A stretch of 64,000 nt of DNA from contig NZ_JAPIVO010000007.1 of NCBI RefSeq assembly GCF_026239655.1, positions 62,001 to 126,000 of the forward strand, given 5' to 3'. Every line of letters begins with the position of its first letter. The first letter of the stretch is position 1. Below, piece by piece: positions 53,812-62,549 of this stretch. The DNA comes from Pedobacter sp. MR2016-24. GTDB lineage: Bacteria > Bacteroidota > Bacteroidia > Sphingobacteriales > Sphingobacteriaceae. Below the pieces are notes generated by a model. It did no database searches. It saw only the letters and a program-made list of their open reading frames with translations, and had not been told where the DNA came from. A program made the position numbers and the translations under genes.

Positions 53812-53912
53812 AATATATTTAAAAACAATTCTCCTAAAATACTAAAATAGCAACACCGAAACATACCCAGCCAAATTTCTCCTGAAAGCCAATCTGCGAA
53901 ACAGACCGTTCC

Positions 53913-54254
53913 CCCCAGTTAACCTTCCATGTTAACACCTTTTCTACTGAATATACCAAAGCAGAATGTAAAAAAACAGGCAACCCTTTTACTACCTTCC
54001 AATATTTGCTCTTCAGCACCCGGATCCCTCCCCAAATTAACCTTCCATGTTAACACCTTTTCTACTGAATATACCAAAGCAAAATGTAAAAAAACAGGCA
54101 ACCCTTTTACTACCTTCCAATATGTCCTCTTCAGCACCCGGATCCCTCCCCAAATTAACCTTCCATGGTAATATCTTTTCTCTTGGATATACCAGAGCAA
54201 AATGTAAAAAAACAGGCAATCCTTTTACTACCTTCCAATATTTGCTCTTCAGCA
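53913..54254. repeat. Three tandem 118-bp repeats
   Basis: Units begin at about 53913, 54031 and 54149 with an exact period of 118 bp. The first two units are nearly identical; the third has diverged in the middle. Each unit contains the 25-base arm AAAAAAACAGGCAAYCCTTTT-ACTA followed by ACCTTCCAATATTTGCTC. In the third unit this arm pairs with a complementary arm beside the btuB stop. Several open frames cross the array in different frames since 118 is not a multiple of three; none looks like a real gene. Confidence 0.9.
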
Positions 54255-54288
54255 AAGATTGAGTAGTAAAAGGATTGCCTGTTTTTTT
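54206..54288 (-). terminator. 83-nt hairpin terminator after btuB
   Basis: Perfect 25-bp arms (54206-54230 and 54264-54288) start with seven A and end with seven T; the 33-nt loop also folds (TTTGCT against AGCAAA). The upstream arm overlaps the btuB stop codon. It should stop transcription of btuB, and its other arm is part of the third 118-bp repeat. It shares structure and loop sequence with the hairpin at 24034-24118. Confidence 0.75.
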
Positions 54289-56480
54289 TAGAAGCGAAGC
54301 ATATAACGCAGAGAAAAGTTTCTTCCTGCAAGGTTATACCCTCTCTTCTCATAATAATTCTCATCCGTCAAATTATTCATCAAAAAGCTCAGCGTATGTT
54401 TTTGCTGATAAGTATAACTTGCAGCAAAATCAACCACCATAAATTCAGGGTATACAATTTCAGGCGATCTGTCATCATTGAAATCCGTATCCTTTCGGTT
54501 ACCCACATAACGACCACTCAGCCTTAAATCGATGCCCTTTAAATTGTTAAACTCTACACCATAGGTGGATGTAAAATCTGCCACATTTAAGATATCCTTA
54601 TAAGTTTTCGCACCATCATTACCAACTGTAACCTCTTCAGCTTTTGATGTCCTCGTTGCATTCGCAAATAAACGAAGCGAGTAATCCTTCGCGGCAAATG
54701 TACCATAATCCCAGGCCAGTTCAGCTTCAAAACCATTGATATTAGCTTTGTTTGCGTTGATATAAGTTATCCTGGTGGCCACCTCTTTACCGCTCGGCGT
54801 CATTTCTACCGCAGTTGGTACGGTACGCTGGGTGGTAATCCTGTCTCTTACATAAGTATTGAAATAAGTAACATCAAAGGTCAATCCTGCTTCAGTTTTA
54901 GCAAATCTGATACCTGCGTCCCATGAAATACTGTTCTCATTTTTAAGGTCTGCATTTCCTTGTGTTACGGTTGCCTTACCATTCGAAGTTAATACTTCTG
55001 AATAACCTGCAACATTATATGCGTCAGGATTCACAAAAGCACGCCCAGTGGTCGCATGTACAGTTAATGTTTTACTCAGGCTGTACTGCACAGCCAGACT
55101 TGGACTAAAAAATGGATTGGTCTGTTTGCCAGCGGCATATGTAGTCAGCAGTGGTGTTTCTTTCACATCGTAAGTAATCAGGTCCAAACGTGCGCCTGGA
55201 TTAATAATCAATTTGCTATCCAGAAAATTAAATTGTCCTTGCAGATAAGCCGCTCCTGTAGAAAGGTTATAATTCGGTGAGAACGGGGCTTTTTCAGTAC
55301 TATTTGCATTATATGAATGTGTGGTAATGCCCGCATGATTATAATCCAGACCAAAGATAAGCGTATGCTGACCTAAAGTAAATGCGTCCTTTGCCTGAAT
55401 ACCTTTCCAGCTTGCCGAACTTTCGTAAGAGACATAAGGAACAATAGCAATTCCATTCGTATTCAGTGTTTTATTTGCATTGTTTTCCTCCGATGTATAT
55501 CCTTTTATTGATAAGGCATGCTTCAAAATTTTGCCAGAGATCGTTACCTCTTCATTATGCCTTTCAATATCCTTTGTGCTTGGTTGTCCGTTGCCAAAAA
55601 AGATATCACTAGGCGATTCTACATTATTGGCAACAAAGCGTTCGCCCCTAACATCTATCCTCCAGTTATCATTTAACTGATAACCTAATCGCAGACTTCC
55701 GGTATTATAATTTAGTTTTGTATAAGTACGTCTCAAGCCATCAGAACGTGCATCATCGACCTGTATTGCGCCATCAGTATAGTTTTTAGTCGCCATGTCT
55801 CCGTCAAACCACTTTCTGAAAACATTCCCCTTACCTAACTTCATATCCTTTCCCCTATCGAACGACAAATAAGAGATATCAAAATCAAGTTTATCAGTGA
55901 TATTTCCCCCGGCAGCGGCGCCAAGCTTAACTGTTTCGTAGGAGCCATATTCAGCATAAACATTCCCATGAATTGCTCCCCGTGATTTTTTCGTAATGAT
56001 GTTGATTACGCCACCCATTGCAGATGAGCCATATTGTGCGGATGCTGGTCCTTTCAGAACTTCTATGCGTTCGATATCTGCCGGATTGATTGTCGCAATG
56101 TTTGCAGTTCCGGCCGGGCGACCGTCCACCAGCAACAAAGAACGTTGATTTAAACCATTAAACTGCGGTCTGAATCCTCTTATTCCTACTCCAGCAGATA
56201 ATCCCGGGTATTGAATAATATTTACACTCGCGTTTTTCTTTAACAGGTCTGTTACTTCCTGAGCAGGTGTCAGTTCAATCGCAGATTTTCCAATTACCGT
56301 CATGCTTTGTGGAACATTGCGCCGCTTCGTGTCTGTGCGCAAAGAAGTTACGACCACTTCCTCCAGCGAGTTATTTTTTAAGGAATCAGGTCTTTTCTTT
56401 TGTGCTAATGCGGGACTGCTGAATAAAACAGTTCCGATCAGCAAGTGCTGAAAAGATAAAAATTGTAGCTTTTTCTTCAT
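54288..56480 (-). CDS. btuB: TonB-dependent receptor, probable cobalamin/cobinamide receptor (BtuB-like)
   Basis: A 730-aa outer-membrane receptor. The signal peptide ends near residue 26 (ALAQ); a TonB-box-like LEEVVVTS (39-46) leads to the plug domain (about 55-165, with VLKGPASAQYGSSAMGGVIN) and a 22-strand-type barrel ending with NFSLRYMLRF and a terminal Phe. Its place after btuF-btuC-btuD behind a cobalamin riboswitch makes corrinoid uptake the most likely role; sequence alone would only show a TonB receptor. Confidence 0.88.
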   Translation of the reverse strand: MKKKLQFLSFQHLLIGTVLFSSPALAQKKRPDSLKNNSLEEVVVTSLRTDTKRRNVPQSMTVIGKSAIELTPAQEVTDLLKKNASVNIIQYPGLSAGVGIRGFRPQFNGLNQRSLLLVDGRPAGTANIATINPADIERIEVLKGPASAQYGSSAMGGVINIITKKSRGAIHGNVYAEYGSYETVKLGAAAGGNITDKLDFDISYLSFDRGKDMKLGKGNVFRKWFDGDMATKNYTDGAIQVDDARSDGLRRTYTKLNYNTGSLRLGYQLNDNWRIDVRGERFVANNVESPSDIFFGNGQPSTKDIERHNEEVTISGKILKHALSIKGYTSEENNANKTLNTNGIAIVPYVSYESSASWKGIQAKDAFTLGQHTLIFGLDYNHAGITTHSYNANSTEKAPFSPNYNLSTGAAYLQGQFNFLDSKLIINPGARLDLITYDVKETPLLTTYAAGKQTNPFFSPSLAVQYSLSKTLTVHATTGRAFVNPDAYNVAGYSEVLTSNGKATVTQGNADLKNENSISWDAGIRFAKTEAGLTFDVTYFNTYVRDRITTQRTVPTAVEMTPSGKEVATRITYINANKANINGFEAELAWDYGTFAAKDYSLRLFANATRTSKAEEVTVGNDGAKTYKDILNVADFTSTYGVEFNNLKGIDLRLSGRYVGNRKDTDFNDDRSPEIVYPEFMVVDFAASYTYQQKHTLSFLMNNLTDENYYEKRGYNLAGRNFSLRYMLRF

Positions 56481-56547
56481 GTATTGTATTAAATTATATA
56501 ATATTCGTATGATTTGAGTTGATAAAAGAAAAGCGTCTCACAATTCT

Positions 56548-57597
56548 CTAGGTAGGTTCTATAAGGTTTACATTTTTCAGAAAGTCACGCAAAGTATGAT
56601 AAGTAGTTATTTTCCTATCTTTTTCCAATGTCCATCTTGGCTGACCTGCATTCTCCAGCACAGTAACTGCCAGCGACTCTTTTTGTGCCCCTGAAATATG
56701 GAAGCCTTTCCTTAACAAAGCTTTTCTGGTCCAGAACGCAGCGGTACCATCGCCATTTACAGTAATACTTTTTACACCAGAGGCGTGCATATTAAAACTG
56801 CCCGTAGCCGGATCGAACATTATCCCATCCTTATTGAAAGCCTCCGCAAAAGATCCGTTCAGCACCAATTCTTCAGGCAAGCCAGTGGCCATATGTCCGC
56901 CTGCCTGCATCAGCCAGATTTGATCAGCTACCTGAAGTGCGAGATCCAGCTCATGTGTAGAAATCAAAATCGCTTTTTTTGTATCCTTTGCTAAACGGTG
57001 TAATAAACGCATCAGCTGAATTCTGCTCGGCAGGTCAAGATGTGCCGTTGGCTCATCCAAAATGATTATCGGCGTATCCTGTGCAATCGCTCTTGCCAGC
57101 ATCACTTTCTGGCTTTCTCCATCACTTAAGGTAGCCAGTTTACGGTCAACAAATTCGCCGGTAGCTGTAGATAGAATAGCCTGATCGATCACCGACTTGT
57201 CCTCCGTAGTCAGTCTTCCCAGCCAGCCGGAATGCGGATACCTGCCCAGAGCGATCAGCGAATATACATCCAGATCGCCGGAACGCACATTATCTGTTAA
57301 CACCATGCTGATCTTTTTCGCCAGCAGTGCCGGTTTCAGTTGCCCAAGTTCAGTTCCCTCAATCTCCACCGTCCCGAGGACAGTTTCCTGCAAACCGGCA
57401 ATGGTACGCAATAAAGTTGATTTACCACAACCATTGGGCCCCAACAGGCAGATCACTTCACCCGCAAACATTTCCAGATTTAGTCCTGTTGCTACTTCCT
57501 TCAAGTTATTTCTGCCTTGTTTGTAGCCTATACTTAGTCCTGTAGTCTGTAATAAAAGTTTTCGCTCCGCTTCAGCGGTCGTTTTTAACTGTTCCAT
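56548..57597 (-). CDS. btuD: ABC transporter ATP-binding protein, corrinoid uptake (BtuD-like) with C-terminal extension
   Basis: A 349-aa ATPase. Walker A LLGPNGCGKSTLLR, signature LSDGESQKV, Walker B PIIILDEPTAHLDL and the switch His in LISTHELDL are intact (residues about 52-225). It belongs to the iron-siderophore/B12 (FepC/BtuD) class. Unlike BtuD it has about 95 extra C-terminal residues (255-349) of unknown role. Its ATG shares a base with the btuC stop (TGATG), so translation is coupled. Confidence 0.92.
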   Translation of the reverse strand: MEQLKTTAEAERKLLLQTTGLSIGYKQGRNNLKEVATGLNLEMFAGEVICLLGPNGCGKSTLLRTIAGLQETVLGTVEIEGTELGQLKPALLAKKISMVLTDNVRSGDLDVYSLIALGRYPHSGWLGRLTTEDKSVIDQAILSTATGEFVDRKLATLSDGESQKVMLARAIAQDTPIIILDEPTAHLDLPSRIQLMRLLHRLAKDTKKAILISTHELDLALQVADQIWLMQAGGHMATGLPEELVLNGSFAEAFNKDGIMFDPATGSFNMHASGVKSITVNGDGTAAFWTRKALLRKGFHISGAQKESLAVTVLENAGQPRWTLEKDRKITTYHTLRDFLKNVNLIEPT

Positions 57598-58625
57598 CAG
57601 AATCCCTTTAATTTATTACGACCCACTATGATCCAGATGACTACAGGAGAACCTACCAGAGCAGTAATTACATTAATAGGTAATACTGTCTGACTCCCCG
57701 GAAGTTGTGCTACTATATCACAAACCAGCATCAGCAATGTACCTACCAGACAACAGCCCGGAATGAGTATTCTATGATTGGACGTATTAAACAATGCCCG
57801 TGTTAAATGCGGAACTGCAATGCCAATAAAACCAATCGGGCCGCAGAATGCTGTGATACCGCCTGCGAGGATACTGGTACTGCCGATAATCAGCAGTCTT
57901 GCACGTTTCACGGTGACCCCCATACTGCGTGCATAGTTATCTCCCAGCAACAATGCATCTAATAGTTTTGAGGATACAAAAGAGATCGCGGTACCTATGA
58001 TTACCACAATAGTAAGAATCAGGAGCTGGTCGCCCGTCACTCCTCCCAGTGACCCGAAAGTCCAGATCAGGTAATCCTTGATCAGCTCCGGCGCACTAAA
58101 ATACTGCCAGATACTAATAATTGAAAAAGTAATATTTCCTATCATTACGCCTACAATCAGTACAATCACATTATCTTTTAGTGAGGAAGATATCGTTACA
58201 ACCAGTAACATGACCATCGCTGCACCAATTGACGACGCAAGGATAATCAGCCAGCTTCCGGAGATCCCCAGCTCCTTAATCGAATATAAGCTTGTAATTG
58301 TTCCTGCTGAAAGCATGACCAGCGCTACGCCTAAACTTGCACCTGCAGTAATTCCTAAAACAGAAGGGCCAGCCAGCGGATTGCGGAAAAGGGTCTGCAT
58401 CTGCAGACCACTTACTGAAAGACCGCATCCAACTACAACAGCTGTCAATGCTTTAGGCAATCTGATTTGCTGAATGATATATAACCAGGTCGTATCTGCC
58501 GTATCGGGAGAGATCAGTATTCCCAATACCGCTTTAAATGGGATATGAATGGATCCCAGGGCAACATCCAGCAAGAATGCAAACACTAAAAGCGCAAGCA
58601 ATACCGAAACTTTTATCTTGTTCAA
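57597..58625 (-). CDS. btuC: FecCD/BtuC-type ABC transporter permease
   Basis: A 342-aa polytopic permease of the iron-siderophore/B12 importer family with QIRLPKALTAVVVGCGLSVSG, the MQTLFRNPLAGPSVLGITAGASLG motif, and GPIGFIGIAVPHLTRALF. It forms the membrane channel for BtuF-delivered corrinoids. It lies 10 bp after btuF and overlaps btuD by one base. Confidence 0.93.
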   Translation of the reverse strand: MNKIKVSVLLALLVFAFLLDVALGSIHIPFKAVLGILISPDTADTTWLYIIQQIRLPKALTAVVVGCGLSVSGLQMQTLFRNPLAGPSVLGITAGASLGVALVMLSAGTITSLYSIKELGISGSWLIILASSIGAAMVMLLVVTISSSLKDNVIVLIVGVMIGNITFSIISIWQYFSAPELIKDYLIWTFGSLGGVTGDQLLILTIVVIIGTAISFVSSKLLDALLLGDNYARSMGVTVKRARLLIIGSTSILAGGITAFCGPIGFIGIAVPHLTRALFNTSNHRILIPGCCLVGTLLMLVCDIVAQLPGSQTVLPINVITALVGSPVVIWIIVGRNKLKGF

Positions 58626-58635
58626 GTCTTTTAAA

Positions 58636-59805
58636 TTAGTTTAACTGTTTATAGTAAACCAGCTGATGATCAGGCAATAATTCCGGATGTAATATCCTGA
58701 TTAAATCAGCCAAAATCATATGCGGACTAACAGCGCCTGATTCCCAGTAGTCATTTGAGCCAATATCATTAACCCGCTTATTATAATTGTATAGTTTTCC
58801 TGTTTTGAAAGGCTTAAAGGCAGCATACCTGGCATCCTGCGCCTTAATATCTTTTTTTGAGTCCACATAACCTATATTTAACCAAAAGTCAGCTTTCAGT
58901 GCCTCCGGTGCCACAGTTTCGAAATTCAGTGCCAAACTTCCTGTTCCATGCACATTCCCCCATTTATAAGTAGTACCTGCGTCTTTCAAAAAGGCCACCA
59001 TATAACTATCGCCGTCAGGCACATACCAGGTACCTTTATAGGGCATTCCGGAAATCACAACAGGTTTATTCACTGCCTTGCGTCCAACTTCCGCCAAGTT
59101 GTTATAATCTTTTTCTACAGCAGCAAACTTAGCGTTGACCTGTGATTCTTTGTTCATCAGCGCAGCCATCAACTTCACCCACTCTGCTCTTCCCAAAGGT
59201 GTAGTTTCCAGCCACTCCGAATTGAGCATTACCGGAACTCCTGCTCCGCTCAGGGTTTCATATTTACTGAATTTAGCATCAGGATTTCCCATCACCATCA
59301 GCAGGTCAGGCTTCATGCTGATCAGCACCTCATCATTCATGGTTCCGTCTATCCCCACCTCTTTAACTTTACCAGCTTTAATATTTGCCCGCACAATAGG
59401 TGAAGAAACGTATTTGAGACTGCCCAATCCAACGATTGCATCCGCGGAACCGGCAAAATCTGCCAGGGCAACATGCATGGATGACATTGCTACCAGTTTT
59501 TTAAGCGGAATATGGATAAGCTGCGATTTTTTGTATCCGGATGGAGGAGTCTTCCCTTCCCCCAGCAATACATATTGAATAGTGTCCTTTTTTGTACCGG
59601 AGCCCGAATAAATACTGACCAGCTTATATCCATTATAATAATCGATATTAAAACCTTTGGCATATTTTATTTCAGCACTACCTGTTTTCAGGTCATGCTG
59701 TTTTTTCTCGGCTGTACGCTGCCCGCAGGAAGCAATGAGCAAACCGAAAATTAACAAACAGGGCATTAACCTTGTTGCTGAACGGCGTTTTTTTGTTTTC
59801 ATCAT
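58636..59805 (-). CDS. btuF: Corrinoid ABC transporter substrate-binding lipoprotein (BtuF-like)
   Basis: A roughly 389-aa periplasmic-binding-protein-2 type lipoprotein: positively charged start (MMKTKKRRSATRLMP), lipobox IASC, then the two lobes with MSSMHVALADFAGSADAIVG and PDLLMVMGNPDA. It would capture cobalamin or cobinamide in the periplasm and deliver it to BtuC. The open frame extends 27 codons upstream, but those overlap the cobalamin riboswitch, so the ATG pair at 59805/59802 is the real start. Corrinoid ligand is inferred from the riboswitch. Confidence 0.9.
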   Translation of the reverse strand: MMKTKKRRSATRLMPCLLIFGLLIASCGQRTAEKKQHDLKTGSAEIKYAKGFNIDYYNGYKLVSIYSGSGTKKDTIQYVLLGEGKTPPSGYKKSQLIHIPLKKLVAMSSMHVALADFAGSADAIVGLGSLKYVSSPIVRANIKAGKVKEVGIDGTMNDEVLISMKPDLLMVMGNPDAKFSKYETLSGAGVPVMLNSEWLETTPLGRAEWVKLMAALMNKESQVNAKFAAVEKDYNNLAEVGRKAVNKPVVISGMPYKGTWYVPDGDSYMVAFLKDAGTTYKWGNVHGTGSLALNFETVAPEALKADFWLNIGYVDSKKDIKAQDARYAAFKPFKTGKLYNYNKRVNDIGSNDYWESGAVSPHMILADLIRILHPELLPDHQLVYYKQLN

Positions 59806-59844
59806 AGAGTCAGCCTTTCTTCCGAAAGCATTAGCAATATTTTT

Positions 59845-60014
59845 GCAGGCAGGTATTCTGACTTCCTCAAGCTGCAGCCTTCCCATCCTTTCGGAAAGTG
59901 GCGTAAAAAGAGCAGCTTTTTCAAAGAGGTTTACAGCAGCGGAGACTGTTCCGGATTTTCACCGGTATTCCCTATTAAAGTATTTCCTTAGAAATACGAC
60001 CTTGCAGGTGCAAA
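59845..60014 (-). promoter_or_regulatory. Cobalamin (B12) riboswitch
   Basis: On the minus strand the region holds the conserved cobalamin riboswitch elements in order: AATAGGGAA, CCGGTGAAAATCCGG, ACAGTCTCCGCTGCTGTAA (with one base before), GCCACT..., GGGAAGG and the B12-box part GAAGTCAGAATACCTGCC. The ends (TTGCA at the 5' side and TGCAA at the 3' side) can close the P1 stem. It lies 40 bp upstream of btuF, so corrinoid binding should switch off btuF-btuC-btuD-btuB. Elements and order are diagnostic. Confidence 0.95.
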
Positions 60015-60057
60015 CCTAACAGAAAAAAATAAAGAATGACCTATTAGAAATTATTTT

Positions 60058-60594
60058 TTATTTACAATTATCGAGTACGAAGGCCATCCGACCGGCAAGA
60101 GCCCCCTCCGGCACCTCAATCAGCTCAAATCCGAAACTGCTATATGATTCCCGGATACCGTGATAAATAGTTGTAGCTTCCGCAAAAGATTGCCAGCGCT
60201 CAGGATCATTAATATAGATAGCATTCCATGGAGGCAGAATAAATACCCGTGGCTGGTAGGGATTTTTTTTCATCGCTTCTATAAATTTATCATGTACAGG
60301 CAATCCCGCAATGCGGAGATAAGCGATGATATCAGGAATGCCACGATCAAAAAAAGTAAGGGGTGAAGAAACCGATAGCTCAAGTGCATCCTGCATACCA
60401 GCCAGCACTTTATCAGAAAAACAGACAATATCTTTCCATGGTAAACAGTCAGACCCCCCGACTACTTCCTCCATGATAACCCTTCGCGACACTTCAGGTG
60501 AGCAGTCATAACCTGACTGTTTCAATGCATCAATAAGTGTTGTTTTCCCCGAACCCGGACCACCCGAAATAATATATCTTACAGGATCAGTCAT
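60058..60594 (-). CDS. P-loop NTPase/kinase of the AAA_28 type in the cobalamin operon
   Basis: A 178-aa P-loop protein: Walker A GGPGSGKTT (residues 11-19), the YDCSPEVSRRVIMEE segment, a Walker-B-like LTFFDRGIPDIIAYL, and a PWNAIYINDPERWQS lid region. It resembles AAA_28/NadR-like small kinases. It overlaps cbiB by 4 bp (ATGA), so it belongs to the cobalamin operon. Its reaction is unknown; L-threonine phosphorylation for the aminopropanol arm is one possibility, because no PduX-like kinase is visible. Confidence 0.8.
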   Translation of the reverse strand: MTDPVRYIISGGPGSGKTTLIDALKQSGYDCSPEVSRRVIMEEVVGGSDCLPWKDIVCFSDKVLAGMQDALELSVSSPLTFFDRGIPDIIAYLRIAGLPVHDKFIEAMKKNPYQPRVFILPPWNAIYINDPERWQSFAEATTIYHGIRESYSSFGFELIEVPEGALAGRMAFVLDNCK

Positions 60595-61544
60595 ATAAAA
60601 ATTCCTTTAAAATCAACCAGAAATAAAGAGCTGATCAACAGTACCATCACCAGACAGGTCAGCTGATTGATACGGCTGATGGTTGCAAATTCGTGATGAG
60701 CAATATCTCTGTCATTTATTCCGATAAAAGGTTTATCTACCACTATGCCATGATAGGTATTCGGACCGCCAAACCTAACGTTGATAATACCTGCAAGGGC
60801 CGCCTCCGGGTAACCTGAATTTGGACTTTTATGCAAATGACCGTAAAGAAATATAAATTTAAGACCTTTATAGCTTAAAGTCACGATCACCATCAGCAAT
60901 GCCGTTAAACGTGATGGAATGAAATTAACAATATCATCCAGCCGCGCAGCACATTTGCCAAACCATTCGTACCTGTCATTTCTGTAACCGACCATAGAAT
61001 CCATTGTATTGATCATCTTGTAGGTCATCATTCCGGGCAATCCAGCAATCAGATAATAAAACAAGGGGGCTACTACCCCATCACTTAAGTTTTCTGACAT
61101 GGTTTCAAAAACAGCCTTGCGAATCTGCTGATGGTTTAAAGCCGAAGTATCACGGCCAACAATCCAGGATAGCCGGTCCCGCCCTGCTTCCAGCCCCTCA
61201 GCATTCAACACATCAAAAACCTTTTTACCTTCGGTAATCAAACTCTTGTTCGCCAGTCCGTAACAAACGAAAACACTGCAAAAGATCAGATAAACTGGTA
61301 AGCTGGTCTTTAACAGCAAATGGAGTGCAGCGGCAAAAAAAACATAGGTAGCGGCACATAAAACTAACACCATCAATCCGCCTTTCCATAAACGATAAGG
61401 CTCCTTATTCAGCGTTTTTTCTGCTTTACCTATCAATGTTCCAAAAAACCTGACCGGATGGGGCATCTTCTGTGGATCTCCAATAATCAGATCCAACAGA
61501 TAACCTGCAAGCAAAGGGATCAACAGGATATACTTTATTTCCAT
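60591..61544 (-). CDS. cbiB: Adenosylcobinamide-phosphate synthase
   Basis: A 317-aa CbiB/CobD membrane enzyme attaching (R)-1-amino-2-propanol phosphate to adenosylcobyric acid. Family blocks: YLLDLIIGDPQKMPHPVRFFG, LSWIVGRDTS, SDGVVAPLFYYLIAGLPG and GYPEAALAG. It overlaps the decarboxylase gene by 10 bp and the NTPase by 4 bp. Confidence 0.95.
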   Translation of the reverse strand: MEIKYILLIPLLAGYLLDLIIGDPQKMPHPVRFFGTLIGKAEKTLNKEPYRLWKGGLMVLVLCAATYVFFAAALHLLLKTSLPVYLIFCSVFVCYGLANKSLITEGKKVFDVLNAEGLEAGRDRLSWIVGRDTSALNHQQIRKAVFETMSENLSDGVVAPLFYYLIAGLPGMMTYKMINTMDSMVGYRNDRYEWFGKCAARLDDIVNFIPSRLTALLMVIVTLSYKGLKFIFLYGHLHKSPNSGYPEAALAGIINVRFGGPNTYHGIVVDKPFIGINDRDIAHHEFATISRINQLTCLVMVLLISSLFLVDFKGIFI

Positions 61545-62545
61545 TGCAACAAAGCTTTGATCAGTAATTCATTTTTCACCTTATCCAAAGTCGCTAAACG
61601 TATGCATCCGGTGCCCAATCCCCGGAAATTACTTGCATCCCTGATCAGTATATTGAATTCTTTCAATAAAAACAGTTTGAGCATAGGAGCATTCCTGATC
61701 GTGGTTTCAGCGATAAAAAAATGGGTCTTACTTGCTGTAATCTTTAAAGTGTCTACAGCCGACAGGCCTTTGATGAACGCTTCTTTATCCTGCAATAAGC
61801 TTTCTATAGGGAGCTGAAGTTTATCATAGTGATCAAAGATAAAATGTCCCGCTTCAAGTGCCGGCACATTCACTGTCCAGGGTAATTTCAATCTTTTTAA
61901 ATGCTGAATGAGCTCTGTTGAGGAAACGATATACCCCAATCTCAACCCTGGAATGGCATAAGCTTTGGTCATGGAACGCATCACGATCAGGTTGTTATAA
62001 TTTTTCGTGAGCCTTACAACCGATTCAACCAGCACAGTAAACTCGATAAAAGCTTCATCTACCACGAAAACCGTCTCCGGATTCCCAATGATCAAATCAG
62101 GAAGCCAGTCGATCGCAGCCCCTGTTGGATTATTAGGGTTACAAATAAAGAGCACATCGGTCTCCAACGCCATATCGGGTCTCAAATCTTCCCATGCGAT
62201 ATAACTGACCTGATGCTCATGCATCACACAGGCATCTTCGTATTCAGCAAATGCGGGAATCACAATAGCAGATTTTTTTCCCTTAAAAGTCTGTGCTATT
62301 AAATAAATACTCTCCGTACTTCCATTCGCAACCAGAAACTGATCGCTATTCATGCCATAATGTGCAGCAATCTTATCAGTAAGGGATTCTCCTGTTACCT
62401 CAGGATATTTATGAATTTTATCCCAATTAGCAAAAAGATGGCTCTTCAATCCGTCAGGAGAACCACCATACCAAACATTCGTACTAAAATCGGCCACAAT
62501 TTGCTTATTGTGCCTGTATCCATCATCTCCGTGCCCGTTCAACAT
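61535..62545 (-). CDS. cobD: Threonine-phosphate decarboxylase-like PLP aminotransferase
   Basis: A 336-aa class I/II aminotransferase-fold protein like CobD/CobC and HisC. It starts HGDDGYRHNKQIVADFSTNVW, has ICNPNNPTGAAIDWL, FVVDEAFIEF and the PLP-lysine segment MRSMTKAYAIPGLRLGY. Within the cob operon it most likely decarboxylates L-threonine-O-3-phosphate to aminopropanol phosphate for CbiB; the HisC role is less likely here. It starts 4 bp after cobQ. Confidence 0.9.
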   Translation of the reverse strand: MLNGHGDDGYRHNKQIVADFSTNVWYGGSPDGLKSHLFANWDKIHKYPEVTGESLTDKIAAHYGMNSDQFLVANGSTESIYLIAQTFKGKKSAIVIPAFAEYEDACVMHEHQVSYIAWEDLRPDMALETDVLFICNPNNPTGAAIDWLPDLIIGNPETVFVVDEAFIEFTVLVESVVRLTKNYNNLIVMRSMTKAYAIPGLRLGYIVSSTELIQHLKRLKLPWTVNVPALEAGHFIFDHYDKLQLPIESLLQDKEAFIKGLSAVDTLKITASKTHFFIAETTIRNAPMLKLFLLKEFNILIRDASNFRGLGTGCIRLATLDKVKNELLIKALLQWK

Positions 62546-62549
62546 GACC

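Noticed and set aside
53834..54364. Several overlapping short ORFs with similar peptides (MLKSKYWKVVKGLPVFLH...) across the repeat region
   Set aside because: They arise from the 118-bp repeat read in shifting frames on both strands; composition is not protein-like and no start signals are seen.
59806..59886. N-terminal extension of the btuF-like gene to an ATG at 59886
   Set aside because: The extra 27 codons lie within the cobalamin riboswitch and lack signal-peptide character; the lipoprotein signal begins at 59805.
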